This document shows positions 25,732 to 34,634 of a stretch of 64,000 bases of DNA, piece after piece. The stretch's first letter is position 1; each line of letters begins with the position of its first letter. The position numbers and the translations under genes were made by a program. The DNA comes from Arenibacterium halophilum (GTDB lineage Bacteria; Pseudomonadota; Alphaproteobacteria; Rhodobacterales; Rhodobacteraceae): assembly GCF_005938225.1 (NCBI RefSeq), contig NZ_VCPC01000004.1, positions 416,991 to 480,990 of the forward strand. The letters are read 5' to 3'. Under the pieces are notes generated by a model. The model was given only the letters and a program-made list of their open reading frames with translations. It did no database searches and was not told where the DNA came from.

Positions 25732-27026
25732 TCGGCGGCGACCCGCAGGTTGGGAATGCGATTGATGCCCGCGACCACGTCCAGCGCGCTGGCAAGCCCG
25801 TCTTCGTGAAACCCGTTGCGCACCCAGGCGCCACAGAACCACGTGTTGCGCGTGCCATTCAGGGCCGGAACCTCGGCCTGGGCGGCGATGGCGGGGCCGT
25901 CGAACACCGGGTGGCGGAAGGCGGCGATGTCGTGAATCAGCTCTTCTCGGATGGGGCGGCGGCTGTTCAGCGTCACGAACAGCGGATCGGCCTGGGGGAT
26001 CGGTTGCAGAGAGTTCATCCAATAGGTCAGGTCGATCCCGTCGCCATCGCTGGCGCCTTGCCCGGCATAGTTCCAGCTGGACCACATCGCCCGCCGGTTC
26101 GGCATCACCGAGACATCAGAGTGCAACACCGCGCGGTTCGGGTGATAGCGGATCGCGCCCAGCACGCGGCGTTCCTGCTCGGAGGGATCCGACAGCAGGC
26201 GCAGCGTGTCGTCGGAATGCGTGGCGAACACCACGTCGTCAAAGGCTTCCCATTCGGCCCCCTCGGCGCGCACCTCGACGCCCAATCCGATCCGCCGCAC
26301 GCCTTTTATCGGGCAATCCAGCCGAATCTGGACCCCCTTGCGCCGCATCGCAGACTCCAGCCGGCGGACATATTCCACCGATCCGCCCTGCACCGTGTAC
26401 CACTGATGCTGGCCCGAATGATGCAACAGCGCGTGGTTGTCGAAAAACCGGATCATCGCCCAAGCCGGGAAATCCATGATCCGATCCTTGGGCGACGACC
26501 AGATCGCGCCGGACAGCGGCAGCAGGTAGTAATCGCGAAACCATCGGCCCGTGCCAAGGCGATCGAGCAAGCCGCCCACGCTGAGCGATTTGTCCTGCGC
26601 AGCCTCAAGCGCGTTCGCGTTGAAGTGCAGGATATCACGCACCATGCGCAGGAATGAGGGGCGCAGCGCGTTCACCGGCTGGCCGAACAGGGCACGAAGC
26701 GACTTCAGCGAATATTCCATCCGACCGCCGTCGATCGAGGCGGCAAAGCTCATGTCGCTTTCCACCACGGGCACGTCGAGCTCTTCAAACAGCCGCACGA
26801 GGTTCGGATAGTTCACGCGGTTGAACACGATGAACCCGGTATCGACAGGCTGGGTGCCATTCTGCCCGGCCATCACGGTGCGCGCGTGGCCGCCCAGCCG
26901 GGGTGCGGCGTCGAACAAGGTGACGTTGTGCAGGTCTGACAGGCGATGCGCCGCGCCCATTCCCGATATTCCGGCACCGATCACGGCGATTTTTCTTGGG
27001 GCCGTGGCCGTCTGTTCAAATGGCAT
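25728..27026 (-). CDS. FAD-dependent amine-oxidase-like oxidoreductase
   Basis: A 432-residue flavoprotein with an N-terminal FAD-binding GAGISG motif (Gly17, Gly19, Gly22) and RLGGHARTV. The C-terminal end TWFCGAWVRNGFHEDGLASAL is typical of amine-oxidase-like dehydrogenases. It is divergent from rpoE and has a sigma-E-like promoter 33-62 bases upstream. In R. sphaeroides the homologous gene beside rpoE-chrR is a direct sigma-E target in the singlet-oxygen response and is linked to membrane fatty-acid chemistry. The exact substrate is not shown by the sequence. Confidence 0.9.
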   Translation of the reverse strand: MPFEQTATAPRKIAVIGAGISGMGAAHRLSDLHNVTLFDAAPRLGGHARTVMAGQNGTQPVDTGFIVFNRVNYPNLVRLFEELDVPVVESDMSFAASIDGGRMEYSLKSLRALFGQPVNALRPSFLRMVRDILHFNANALEAAQDKSLSVGGLLDRLGTGRWFRDYYLLPLSGAIWSSPKDRIMDFPAWAMIRFFDNHALLHHSGQHQWYTVQGGSVEYVRRLESAMRRKGVQIRLDCPIKGVRRIGLGVEVRAEGAEWEAFDDVVFATHSDDTLRLLSDPSEQERRVLGAIRYHPNRAVLHSDVSVMPNRRAMWSSWNYAGQGASDGDGIDLTYWMNSLQPIPQADPLFVTLNSRRPIREELIHDIAAFRHPVFDGPAIAAQAEVPALNGTRNTWFCGAWVRNGFHEDGLASALDVVAGINRIPNLRVAAE

Positions 27027-27058
27027 ATGCCGGGTGCTCCGATTGGGTGACTTCCAAG

Positions 27059-27088
27059 GCTTTACGCGCTTTAGGTGAAACCGGATGA
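27059..27088 (-). promoter_or_regulatory. Sigma-E-like promoter of the FAD operon
   Basis: On the minus strand, TCATCC at 27088-27083 and TAAAGC at 27064-27059 are separated by 18 bases. The consensus reported for R. sphaeroides RpoE is about TGATCC-N18-TAAGA, so each element differs at one or two positions. Transcription would start around 27052, 26 bases before the ATG. Its position opposite the rpoE promoter supports it. Confidence 0.55.
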
Positions 27089-27145
27089 CAAATAGATTGA
27101 AAAACCTGCGATTTTGCCCGCGTCAGAAAAATTTTATGGCTCGGG

Positions 27146-27175
27146 TGATCCGGCTCAGGGGCTGTTGCGTAGATG
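27146..27175 (+). promoter_or_regulatory. Sigma-E-like autoregulatory promoter of rpoE-chrR
   Basis: A perfect TGATCC at 27146-27151 is followed after 18 bases by TAGATG at 27170-27175. The -35 element matches the RpoE consensus exactly and the spacing is right. Transcription would start near 27182, giving an untranslated leader of about 130 bases before the rpoE ATG at 27312. Confidence 0.65.
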
Positions 27176-27311
27176 GGGTATGTTCACTGGCGCGCAACTC
27201 GATACACTGTCCCATACAGGGCACTTGCCCGACGGCCCCGCCGTCGCGGTGCGGGCCGCAGGACCAAAGGCGAAGAAGCGCGTGCGCAGCAAGCCGCAAG
27301 AACTGACCACG

Positions 27312-27854
27312 ATGGAACCGTCTGCCGAGCCGGACTGGCCCGCCCTGATCGGGCGCATCCGCGATCATCGCGACCGTGATGCCTTTGCGCGGCTGTTTTG
27401 TCATTTTGCACCGCGCATTCGCGGGTTCATGATGAAATCCGGCGCCGATGCCACCACGGCCGAGGAATGTGCGCAGGACGTGATGGTGACGCTATGGCGC
27501 AAGGCGCATCTTTTCGATCCGGCCCGCGCCTCGGCGGCGACGTGGATCTTCACGATTGCCCGGAATCGCCGCATCGACATGCTGCGCAAGCAGCGCCGGC
27601 CCGAACCCGAAGATCTGGGCTGGGGCCCCGAACCAGAGACCGATCAGGCCGATGCCCTGGCCTTGCAGCAAGACAGCGCGCGCCTGAAAGACGCGATGAC
27701 CAAGCTGCCCGAGGCCCAGCGCCACCTGATCGAACGCACCTATTTCGGTGATCTCAGCCACCGCGAGATCGCCGCTGAAACCGGTCTGCCGCTTGGCACG
27801 ATCAAATCCCGCATCCGGCTCGCGCTCGACCGGTTGCGCCACCACATGAAATGA
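27312..27854 (+). CDS. rpoE: RNA polymerase sigma factor RpoE (ECF, singlet-oxygen response)
   Basis: A 180-residue ECF sigma factor. Region 2 has FARLFCHFAPRIRGFMM, AEECAQDVMVTLWRKA and SAATWIFTIARNRRIDMLR; region 4 has YFGDLSHREIAAETGLPLGTIKSRI. ATG at 27312 is chosen because it gives the usual length and because upstream starts such as 27180 would precede the predicted transcription start. It overlaps chrR by ATGA. With ChrR it forms the RpoE-ChrR pair known from Rhodobacter to answer singlet oxygen. Confidence 0.93.
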   Translation: MEPSAEPDWPALIGRIRDHRDRDAFARLFCHFAPRIRGFMMKSGADATTAEECAQDVMVTLWRKAHLFDPARASAATWIFTIARNRRIDMLRKQRRPEPEDLGWGPEPETDQADALALQQDSARLKDAMTKLPEAQRHLIERTYFGDLSHREIAAETGLPLGTIKSRIRLALDRLRHHMK

Positions 27855-28510
27855 TGTCTGCCATGAAGACCAAGATCAAACATCATATAGAAGACCGCCA
27901 CTTGCTGGCCTATTCCGCCGGGGCCCTGCCAGAGGCGTTTTCGCTGATGGTTGCCACGCATATTTCGCTGTGCGATCGCTGCCGCGCGCAAGTCGAAGCC
28001 TATGACGCGCTGGGCGGCGCGGTGCTTGAAGCCGTGACTGACAGCTCCGATGCCGGGCTGGACCGAGCGCTGGCCGCGATTGATGCGGTGTCGCCCGAGG
28101 TAACGCCGCGCCCCGAGCCGGCAAAGACCGGTGTGATCCCCGCCCCGCTGCGCGATTACATCGGCGGCGATCTCGACGCGGTGCGCTGGCGGCCCGTGGG
28201 CCTGGGCGTGCGGCAGGCGATCCTGCCCACCAGTGGCGAGGCCACGGCGCGGTTGCTGTTCATTCCCGCGGGGGCCGCGGTGCCCGATCACGGCCATCGG
28301 GGGACCGAGTTGACAATGGTCTTGCAGGGCGCGTTTTCGGATGAAACCGACAGTTTCGCGCGCGGCGACGTGGAAACCGCCGACGAGGCGCTGAACCACA
28401 TGCCCGTGGCTGATATTTCGGCTGATTGCATCTGCCTTGCGGTGACCGACGCGCCGCTGCGCTTCAACACGCTGCTGCCGCGCCTGATCCAGCCGTTCCT
28501 GCGGATCTGA
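27851..28510 (+). CDS. chrR: Zinc anti-sigma factor ChrR
   Basis: Binds and inhibits RpoE; singlet oxygen or peroxides release it. The N-terminal ZAS domain has HHIEDRHLLAYSAGALPEA and the zinc motif HISLCDRC (HxxxCxxC). The C-terminal cupin domain has PDHGHRGTELTMVLQG and a later acidic/histidine cluster (DEALNHMP), giving the second metal site needed for signalling. The 219-residue length fits R. sphaeroides ChrR. It begins in an ATGA overlap with rpoE, so the two are co-produced. Confidence 0.93.
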   Translation: MMSAMKTKIKHHIEDRHLLAYSAGALPEAFSLMVATHISLCDRCRAQVEAYDALGGAVLEAVTDSSDAGLDRALAAIDAVSPEVTPRPEPAKTGVIPAPLRDYIGGDLDAVRWRPVGLGVRQAILPTSGEATARLLFIPAGAAVPDHGHRGTELTMVLQGAFSDETDSFARGDVETADEALNHMPVADISADCICLAVTDAPLRFNTLLPRLIQPFLRI

Positions 28511-28567
28511 GTGGCACCCATGCCCCGGCTCGGCTAGCCTGATCGCGATATCAGCGAAAGGGCAGCC

Positions 28568-29767
28568 ATGATCTCCGTGAATCCCGACCGGTTTCTAAGC
28601 GATTTGCACCACCTTCGCAGCATCGGCGCGGCAGGCGTGGGCAAGGGTGTGGTGCGCCCGGCGTTTTCTGCTGCCGACATTCAGGCGCGCCATTGGCTGG
28701 CCGCACAGATGGCCGACTGCGGGCTGACCCCTCACTTCGACCCGGTGGGCAACCTGTTCGGTCTGGCCGAGGGGCCATCGCTGTTGATGGGGTCGCATTC
28801 CGACAGCCAGCCCGAAGGCGGCTGGCTGGACGGGGCGCTGGGCGTGATTGCGGCGCTGGAAATCGCCCGCGCCAGTCGCGAATCCGGCGGGCCGGCGATT
28901 TCCGTCGTCAGCTTTCAGGACGAGGAAGGCCGCTTTGGCGTGACAACCGGGAGCGCGATCTGGTCGGGCAACCTGACGCTGGAGACGGCCGATACGCTGA
29001 CAGCCCACGATGGCGCCCGCTTTGCCGATGAACGCGCGAAGCTGGCGGATGTGGCGGGCGAGTTCGTGGATCCGGGCCGCTTCACCGGCTTTGTCGAAAT
29101 GCACATCGAGCAGGGGCCAACACTGGACACCAGCGGCGAGCAGATCGGCGTGGTCACCGATATCGTTGGCATCCGCGATATGCGCATCACCCTGACGGGC
29201 CAGCAGAACCACGCGGGCACGACGCCGATGCACCTGCGCCGCGACGCGTTTCAGGCGCTGTCGGCCTTCAACAGCGCGATCAATGATCGGTTCCGCAACG
29301 TGGTCACGCCGTCAACCGTCTGGACCATCGGCCATGTCACGCTGCACCCCAATGCCTCGTCCATCGTGCCGGGGCGGGCGACGTTTTCGATGCAATGGCG
29401 CGATGGTGACATTTCGCGGCTGGAGCGGATGGAGCAGATCATCCGCGACACCGCCGCCGAGATCGCGAACTCCTCGGGGATGACTCTGGAGTTCGGCCCG
29501 ATGCTGGGACTGGACCCGGTGGCGATGGACAGCGCGCTGCAAACCGCGCTGGCCGACGGCGCCAAGGTGGTGGCGCCGGGCAAGTGGCGCCGCCTTGTGT
29601 CAGGCGCGCTGCACGATGCGACAAACGTGTCGCGGCTGATGCCGGTGGCGATGCTGTTCGTGCCCTCGATCAACGGAATCAGCCACGATTTTGCCGAAGA
29701 CACCGCCGAGCCCGACCTTGTGGCCGGGTTGCAGGTGCTGGCCCATGCGGTGACGGCGCGGGGCTAG
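28568..29767 (+). CDS. M20-family amidohydrolase (N-carbamoyl-amino-acid hydrolase/allantoate type)
   Basis: A 399-residue zinc-dependent hydrolase of the HyuC/AllC family. The metal-binding motifs are [21 protein letters not shown] and FQDEEGRFG, with the conserved [10 protein letters not shown] and [10 protein letters not shown] further on. The likely reaction is hydrolysis of an N-carbamoyl amino acid, an ureido compound or allantoate. There are no hydantoinase or purine-degradation genes nearby to choose among these. Its stop shares the bases CTAG with the convergent small gene. Confidence 0.88.
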   Translation: MISVNPDRFLSDLHHLRSIGAAGVGKGVVRPAFSAADIQARHWLAAQMADCGLTPHFDPVGNLFGLAEGPSLLMGSHSDSQPEGGWLDGALGVIAALEIARASRESGGPAISVVSFQDEEGRFGVTTGSAIWSGNLTLETADTLTAHDGARFADERAKLADVAGEFVDPGRFTGFVEMHIEQGPTLDTSGEQIGVVTDIVGIRDMRITLTGQQNHAGTTPMHLRRDAFQALSAFNSAINDRFRNVVTPSTVWTIGHVTLHPNASSIVPGRATFSMQWRDGDISRLERMEQIIRDTAAEIANSSGMTLEFGPMLGLDPVAMDSALQTALADGAKVVAPGKWRRLVSGALHDATNVSRLMPVAMLFVPSINGISHDFAEDTAEPDLVAGLQVLAHAVTARG

Positions 29768-30168
29768 AATTTCCCCTCGAACACCAGGAATGGCGGCTTC
29801 TTGAAGCCTTTGAACTTCAGCGTCAGCTTCTTGGTGCCGCCAAGATGCAGCGCGGTGAACTTGTCGAGGATCTTCTTGGCCTTCTTCTCCATCGCCTTGG
29901 CATCGACCGATCCGTTCTTGCCGCGCTTCTTGGCGGCGGATTTCATTGCGCGGTCGATGCTGGCGTTCATGCTGGCTTCTTCGCGCTTCAACTCGTCGAA
30001 ATACGCGCGGGTCATCTGCGAGATGCTCTGCTTGGCTTCGGGCGTCTTGCACATGTCGCAGGACAGCGAGAGATCTTCGATGATATAGAACCGTCGCTTG
30101 TTGGATTGGCCGAATTTATCCAGTTCCAGCCGGAACATCTGGATCTCTTCTTCTTCCTCGTCAGGCAT
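29764..30168 (-). CDS. Conserved-looking hypothetical protein with CxxC
   Basis: A 134-residue protein that I do not recognise. It opens with a run of acidic residues ([12 protein letters not shown]), has one CDMC pair at about residues 37-40, and a lysine-rich C-terminal half with alternating basic and hydrophobic residues. GGAG lies upstream of the ATG at 30168 within the 155-base gap before the response regulator gene. Its TAG stop interlocks with that of the convergent amidohydrolase. Confidence 0.7.
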   Translation of the reverse strand: MPDEEEEEIQMFRLELDKFGQSNKRRFYIIEDLSLSCDMCKTPEAKQSISQMTRAYFDELKREEASMNASIDRAMKSAAKKRGKNGSVDAKAMEKKAKKILDKFTALHLGGTKKLTLKFKGFKKPPFLVFEGKF

Positions 30169-30323
30169 TTGGGGTGCTCCTGTAAATGGATGGGCGAAAT
30201 GGGCGCGCGGAGAGAGGGGGCTGAAATACGCCCGTCGCGCCTTGCCAGCTTAGGCAGGGAATATGCGAATCGACAACCTTGGCGTGTGCTTTGCGCCCGG
30301 ATGCGCGCCGGATCGCCGGTGCT

Positions 30324-31025
30324 TCAGCTCCAGGTCACGTCGCCCAGAAAAATGTACCCGGCACCGTAGATGGTTTTGATCAGGCGCGGGTTCTTGGGGT
30401 CTTCGCCCAGCTTGGTGCGCAGCCGCGAGATGCGGACATCCATCGCCCGGTCGAAACTTTCACCCGCCGCCCCGCCCAGCGTTTCCTGCATCTGCGCGCG
30501 CGAAATCAGCCGCTTGGGGCTGTCAAGAAACATGCGCAGAACCTCGGATTCCGCGTGGGAAAACGGTGTTTCGCGGCCCTGTTCGTCTTCCAGCGCGTAG
30601 CGGTCGAAATGGGCGGTCCAGCCGTTGAACCGGGCGGTGTTTCCGGCGGGCTGCATGGGCCGCGACGACCGGATGCGCGCGCGGATGCGGGCCACCACCT
30701 CGGCGGGTTCAAAGGGTTTGGTGATATAGTCGTCGGCGCCCAGCTCCAGCCCGGTCACCCGGTCCTGCACCTGCGCCCGCCCCGAGATGATGATGACCGC
30801 CGCGCCGCGCTCCAACGCCAGCCGATGCACCAGCGCCAGCCCGTCGGTGTCGGGCAGCGACAGATCGACAAGGCAGACATCGGGGGTGACATGGTTTAGT
30901 GCGGCTTCGAATTCGCGGGCGCGGCCAAAGGCCTGCGTGCGGAACCCGGCCTCTTGCAGCACATCCGTCAGCATCCGGCGGATGTCGGCTTCGTCGTCGA
31001 GGATTGTCACAAGAGGCGTGGTCAT
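30324..31025 (-). CDS. OmpR-family response regulator
   Basis: A 233-residue transcriptional regulator with an N-terminal receiver domain (acidic pocket Asp10-Asp11, phosphoacceptor Asp54, Lys103) and a C-terminal winged-helix domain ending in the RLIKTIYGAGYIF signature. Its ATG overlaps the stop of the histidine kinase gene, so kinase and regulator are one operon. Target genes are unknown; the divergent or adjacent genes do not reveal the signal. Confidence 0.92.
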   Translation of the reverse strand: MTTPLVTILDDEADIRRMLTDVLQEAGFRTQAFGRAREFEAALNHVTPDVCLVDLSLPDTDGLALVHRLALERGAAVIIISGRAQVQDRVTGLELGADDYITKPFEPAEVVARIRARIRSSRPMQPAGNTARFNGWTAHFDRYALEDEQGRETPFSHAESEVLRMFLDSPKRLISRAQMQETLGGAAGESFDRAMDVRISRLRTKLGEDPKNPRLIKTIYGAGYIFLGDVTWS

Positions 31026-32923
31026 TCGGGTGTCCCGGGGTCAAGAAGCTGGGCCAGCTGGTCCTGGCCAAAGGGTTTGCGCAGCACCGGTGCGCGCAGC
31101 AGCGCGGCACCATAAAGCGGATCGTTCTCGGGCAGAGAGGTCATCAGGTAGCACGGCAACCCGCTGCCCTGAACCCGGTCGATCAGGTCGATTCCGGTGC
31201 CTTCACCAAGAAGCTGGATGTCTGATAACACAACGGCGATATCGGGAATATCCTCGGTCAATGCGACGGCTTCCTCGGCCGAGGCGGCCTCGATCACCGA
31301 ATGGCCAAGGTCGACCAACTGATCGCGCACCATCGCGCGCAAATCTTCGTTGTCTTCCACCAGCAGAGCCAGCCCGCCGCGCGGCACCTGCGACACGCGA
31401 TAGGGCAGGCGCAGCGTGACGCTGGCGCCGCTGGGCGTATTGCCCATCCGCAAATCGCCTCCGGCCAGTTTCGCGGTGTCATAGACCATCGCCAGCCCAA
31501 GTCCCGAGCCTTCGCCGCCCTTGGTGGTGAAGAACGGTTCAAACGCATGATCCAGCGCGGCGGGTGAAAATCCGGGGCCGGTGTCGGAGACGGTGAATTC
31601 GACCCACGTCTGCCCGACCACATGGGCGCTGATCGCGATCTGGCCAAGGCTGCCGCAGGCATCGCGCGCGTTCAGAACAAGGTTCAGCAGGGCGTCCTGC
31701 AGCTGCCCCGCGTCCAGCAGCACGGGCGGCGGCGGCATGTGGTCGAGGATGGAAATCCCCACGTCGCGCGGCAGGCTGGGCCCGGCGAGAATGGCCAGAT
31801 CGCGCAGCAGCTGGTGCACGTCGGTCGGGGCCAGCCGCATCTGGCGCTTGCCGGTCATGCCCGCGATCCGGTTCAGCAATCGCCCGCCGCGCCGGGCGGC
31901 GGTTTGGGTGGCGCGGATCAGCTCGTCCGCCTCGGCGCCCAGATCCATGCGCGCCAGCTTGCCCTGGGTGCCCAGGATGATTGTCAGGAGGTTGGAGAAA
32001 TCATGCGCCAACCCGCTGGTCAGCTGGGCCGCGATTTCGCGCCGTCGGGTCTGTTGCAGGGCGACGCGGGCCTGGGTTTCCTCGGTCACATCCATCGACA
32101 GGATATAGGCCCCGCCCGCCCCGTCCGAGGTGAGCGCCACGCGAATCCTCCGCCCGTCATGGGTTTCGTTGAATTCGAAAACGCCGTTGTCGCCGCGATA
32201 GGCCGCAACCAGATGCGGGTCGATCTTGGCATAGTTGGCGGGGCCAAGGATATCGGCCAGCCTGCGCCCGATAATGTCGGACGGCAGGCCCGGAATGACC
32301 GTGTTCAGCCGACGGTTGGAATAGGTATAGACGCCGTCTGCATCGACGTGCGCAATGTGGGCCGGCATCATCTCGGTGGTCAGGCGCGTGCGGCTTTCGA
32401 TCTCGGTCAGCTGGCGTTTGGTTTCCTCTAGTGCCGTATTGGCAGCGGCCAATTCGCGGTTGGCAGAAGACAGTTCGCGGGTGTGGCTGAGCACCTGATC
32501 GCTGAGTTCCTCGGACCGCGAGCGCAGCATTCCCTCGACCCGCGTGGCACGGGTTACGTCGGTATAGATGGTGATCCAGCCGCCTTGCGGCAGGGGCGAT
32601 CCTTCGACGGAAATCCGGTGTCCGTTGGAGCGGGGGCGTTCCATGTAATGCGGCTGAAATGCACGGGCCTGATCGACACGGATGCGCACAAATGCCTCGA
32701 TATCGTCGACAGGGCCGTATTCGCCCGCGTCCACAAGATGGCGGATCGTGTCCTCGAACCGCGCGCCGGGGGTTGTGAGGTGCTCGGGCAGATTGAACAT
32801 GCGGCCGAACCGTAGGTTGCAATGCGCCAGTTGCAGGTTGCTGTCATAGATCGACAGCGCCTGACCGATCAGGTTCAGCCCGGCTGTCATCATGTCGAGC
32901 TTCTGGCGGTCGGATACGTCCAT
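31022..32923 (-). CDS. Hybrid sensor histidine kinase (PAS-PAS-HK-REC)
   Basis: A 633-residue cytoplasmic sensor without membrane segments. Order: an N-terminal PAS (about 15-130), a coiled coil (135-180), a second PAS (185-285), a dimerisation domain with His307 in GLAHDFSNLL, the ATPase domain with GSGLGLAMV, and a C-terminal receiver with Asp568. The second receiver and a separate response regulator suggest a branched or feedback relay. The signal is unknown, but the absence of transmembrane helices points to an internal cue. Confidence 0.9.
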   Translation of the reverse strand: MDVSDRQKLDMMTAGLNLIGQALSIYDSNLQLAHCNLRFGRMFNLPEHLTTPGARFEDTIRHLVDAGEYGPVDDIEAFVRIRVDQARAFQPHYMERPRSNGHRISVEGSPLPQGGWITIYTDVTRATRVEGMLRSRSEELSDQVLSHTRELSSANRELAAANTALEETKRQLTEIESRTRLTTEMMPAHIAHVDADGVYTYSNRRLNTVIPGLPSDIIGRRLADILGPANYAKIDPHLVAAYRGDNGVFEFNETHDGRRIRVALTSDGAGGAYILSMDVTEETQARVALQQTRRREIAAQLTSGLAHDFSNLLTIILGTQGKLARMDLGAEADELIRATQTAARRGGRLLNRIAGMTGKRQMRLAPTDVHQLLRDLAILAGPSLPRDVGISILDHMPPPPVLLDAGQLQDALLNLVLNARDACGSLGQIAISAHVVGQTWVEFTVSDTGPGFSPAALDHAFEPFFTTKGGEGSGLGLAMVYDTAKLAGGDLRMGNTPSGASVTLRLPYRVSQVPRGGLALLVEDNEDLRAMVRDQLVDLGHSVIEAASAEEAVALTEDIPDIAVVLSDIQLLGEGTGIDLIDRVQGSGLPCYLMTSLPENDPLYGAALLRAPVLRKPFGQDQLAQLLDPGTPE

Positions 32924-32998
32924 CCTGATCGTCCCGGCGTGGTCCCCGCGCCACCGGAATGGCGGCGCGAGGCAACAGGTTACACTGGGGCGACGGCC

Positions 32999-34372
32999 CT
33001 AGCCAAGCACAGAGGTGACCGCGCGGCGGGTCGCGTCGACAATGGTATCCGCCTCGGCCTTGGTCAGGCAGAAGGGTGGAGCAAAGCCCAGCATGTCGGC
33101 CTGCGGCATCGAGCGGGCGATCACCTTGCCCTGCGCCAGCATCGCGGCGGCCACCTGTGCGCCGACCTTGCCATAGGGGGCATAGAATTTGCGGTTGGCC
33201 TTGTCTTCCACGAATTCCACGGCGCACCACATGCCTTCGCCGCGCACGTCGCCCACATGCGGGTGATCCGCCAGCGCGTCGCGCATCTTGTCGTTCAGAT
33301 AGCTGCCGACCTCGCCCGCGTTCTGAACAAGGTTCAGATCGTCCAGCAGTTTCAGGTTGGCGACCCCGGCCGCCGCGCCGATGGGGTGGGCCGAATAGGT
33401 CCAGCCGTGGCCGATGGGGCCGTTTTCATCCGTGCCCTGTTCCAGAACCTTCCACATCTTTTCGCCCACGATCGACCCCGACAGCGGCGCATAGGCGCTG
33501 GTCAGGCCCTTGGCGATGGTGATCAGGTCGGGCTTGATGCCGTAGTGGTCTGATCCGAACATCGTGCCCAGACGGCCAAAGCCTGTTACCACCTCATCCG
33601 CGACAAGCAGGATATCGTGGCGTTGCAGCACGGCCTGAATCTTTTCCCAATACCCGGCGGGGGGGGGAACGATGCCGCCGGTGCCCAGCATCGGTTCGCC
33701 GATGAAGGCCGCGATGGTGTCGGGGCCTTCGCGCTGGATCAGCGCTTCAAGCTCGTTCGCGCAATGGGTCGAGAAATCGTCCTCGGACATCGAGCGATCT
33801 TCGCGGCGGAAGTAATCGGGCGCGATGGTGTGCTTGACCTGCGCGATGGGCAGATCGAATTTCTTGTGAAACAGCTCCAGCCCCGTGAGCGATCCGGTCA
33901 CCAGACCCGAGCCGTGATAACCGCGCCAGCGCGATATGATTTTCTTCTTCTCGGGGCGGCCAAGGATGTTGTTGTAATACCAGATCAGCTTGACGTTGGT
34001 TTCATTCGCGTCCGATCCGCCCAGCCCGAAATAGACCTTGCTCATGCCTTTGGGCGCACGATCAAGGATCATCTTGGACAGGGTGATCGATGCCTCGGTG
34101 CCGTGGCCGACATAGGCGTGGTAATAGGCCAGCTCGCGCGCCTGTTCGGCAATCGCCTCGGCGATCTCTTGCCGGCCATAGCCGACGTTCACGCAATAGA
34201 GCCCGGCGAATCCATCAAGCAGGCGGTTGCCGTCACGGTCTTCGATGAACACGCCATCGGCTTTCGACACGATCCGGTTGGGCGCTTCGCCGCGCGCGAA
34301 CTGCGCCAGATGGGTCGAGGGGTGAAAGAAATTCTCGCGGTCCCATTGGTCCAGCTGGTCGTTCTTCAACAT
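32999..34372 (-). CDS. Class III (omega) aminotransferase
   Basis: A 457-residue PLP enzyme of the ornithine/GABA/taurine aminotransferase class. Features are FGLGGSDANETNVKL, the PLP-contact motif VADEVVTGFGR and the Schiff-base Lys288 in TIAKGLTSAYAPLSG. The substrate pair cannot be read from the sequence; pyruvate-dependent omega-transaminases of roseobacters are the nearest impression. An AAGGAGA ribosome site precedes the ATG at 34372. It is divergent from the acyl-CoA ligase/ABC cluster. Confidence 0.88.
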   Translation of the reverse strand: MLKNDQLDQWDRENFFHPSTHLAQFARGEAPNRIVSKADGVFIEDRDGNRLLDGFAGLYCVNVGYGRQEIAEAIAEQARELAYYHAYVGHGTEASITLSKMILDRAPKGMSKVYFGLGGSDANETNVKLIWYYNNILGRPEKKKIISRWRGYHGSGLVTGSLTGLELFHKKFDLPIAQVKHTIAPDYFRREDRSMSEDDFSTHCANELEALIQREGPDTIAAFIGEPMLGTGGIVPPPAGYWEKIQAVLQRHDILLVADEVVTGFGRLGTMFGSDHYGIKPDLITIAKGLTSAYAPLSGSIVGEKMWKVLEQGTDENGPIGHGWTYSAHPIGAAAGVANLKLLDDLNLVQNAGEVGSYLNDKMRDALADHPHVGDVRGEGMWCAVEFVEDKANRKFYAPYGKVGAQVAAAMLAQGKVIARSMPQADMLGFAPPFCLTKAEADTIVDATRRAVTSVLG

Positions 34373-34596
34373 GCGCGTCTCCTTCGTGGATCGTCGGTTT
34401 TGCCCGGAAAACAGCGGCCTGCCGGGGCGGGCCGGGGCCGGGCCTGATGCGCGCGGATCAAATCGGGGCCGGGCGTCGGGGTCAACACCCCAAATCCGCG
34501 CCTGTTACAATTCGCTAGGATTCCGAAAATTTCACGAAAATATTCGCGACAACAGTTCACGACGGCGTGCGCTGCACGCCTCAGGAGGAGAGGTTT

Positions 34597-34619
34597 GCCG
34601 GGTCCGTTTCAAACCCGGC
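34597..34619 (+). promoter_or_regulatory. Hairpin next to the ligase ribosome site
   Basis: GCCGGGT and ACCCGGC form a perfect 7-bp stem with a 9-base loop, ending one base before the GGGGAGG ribosome-binding sequence of the TTG-started ligase gene. In mRNA it could modulate initiation. The remaining 240 bases between the divergent aminotransferase and ligase genes show no other gene. Confidence 0.4.
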
Positions 34620-34634
34620 GGGGAGGACATCGCA

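Noticed and set aside
27180..27311. An upstream ATG at 27180 as the rpoE start
   Set aside because: The predicted sigma-E transcript begins at about 27182, and the extra 44 residues have no counterpart in RpoE proteins.
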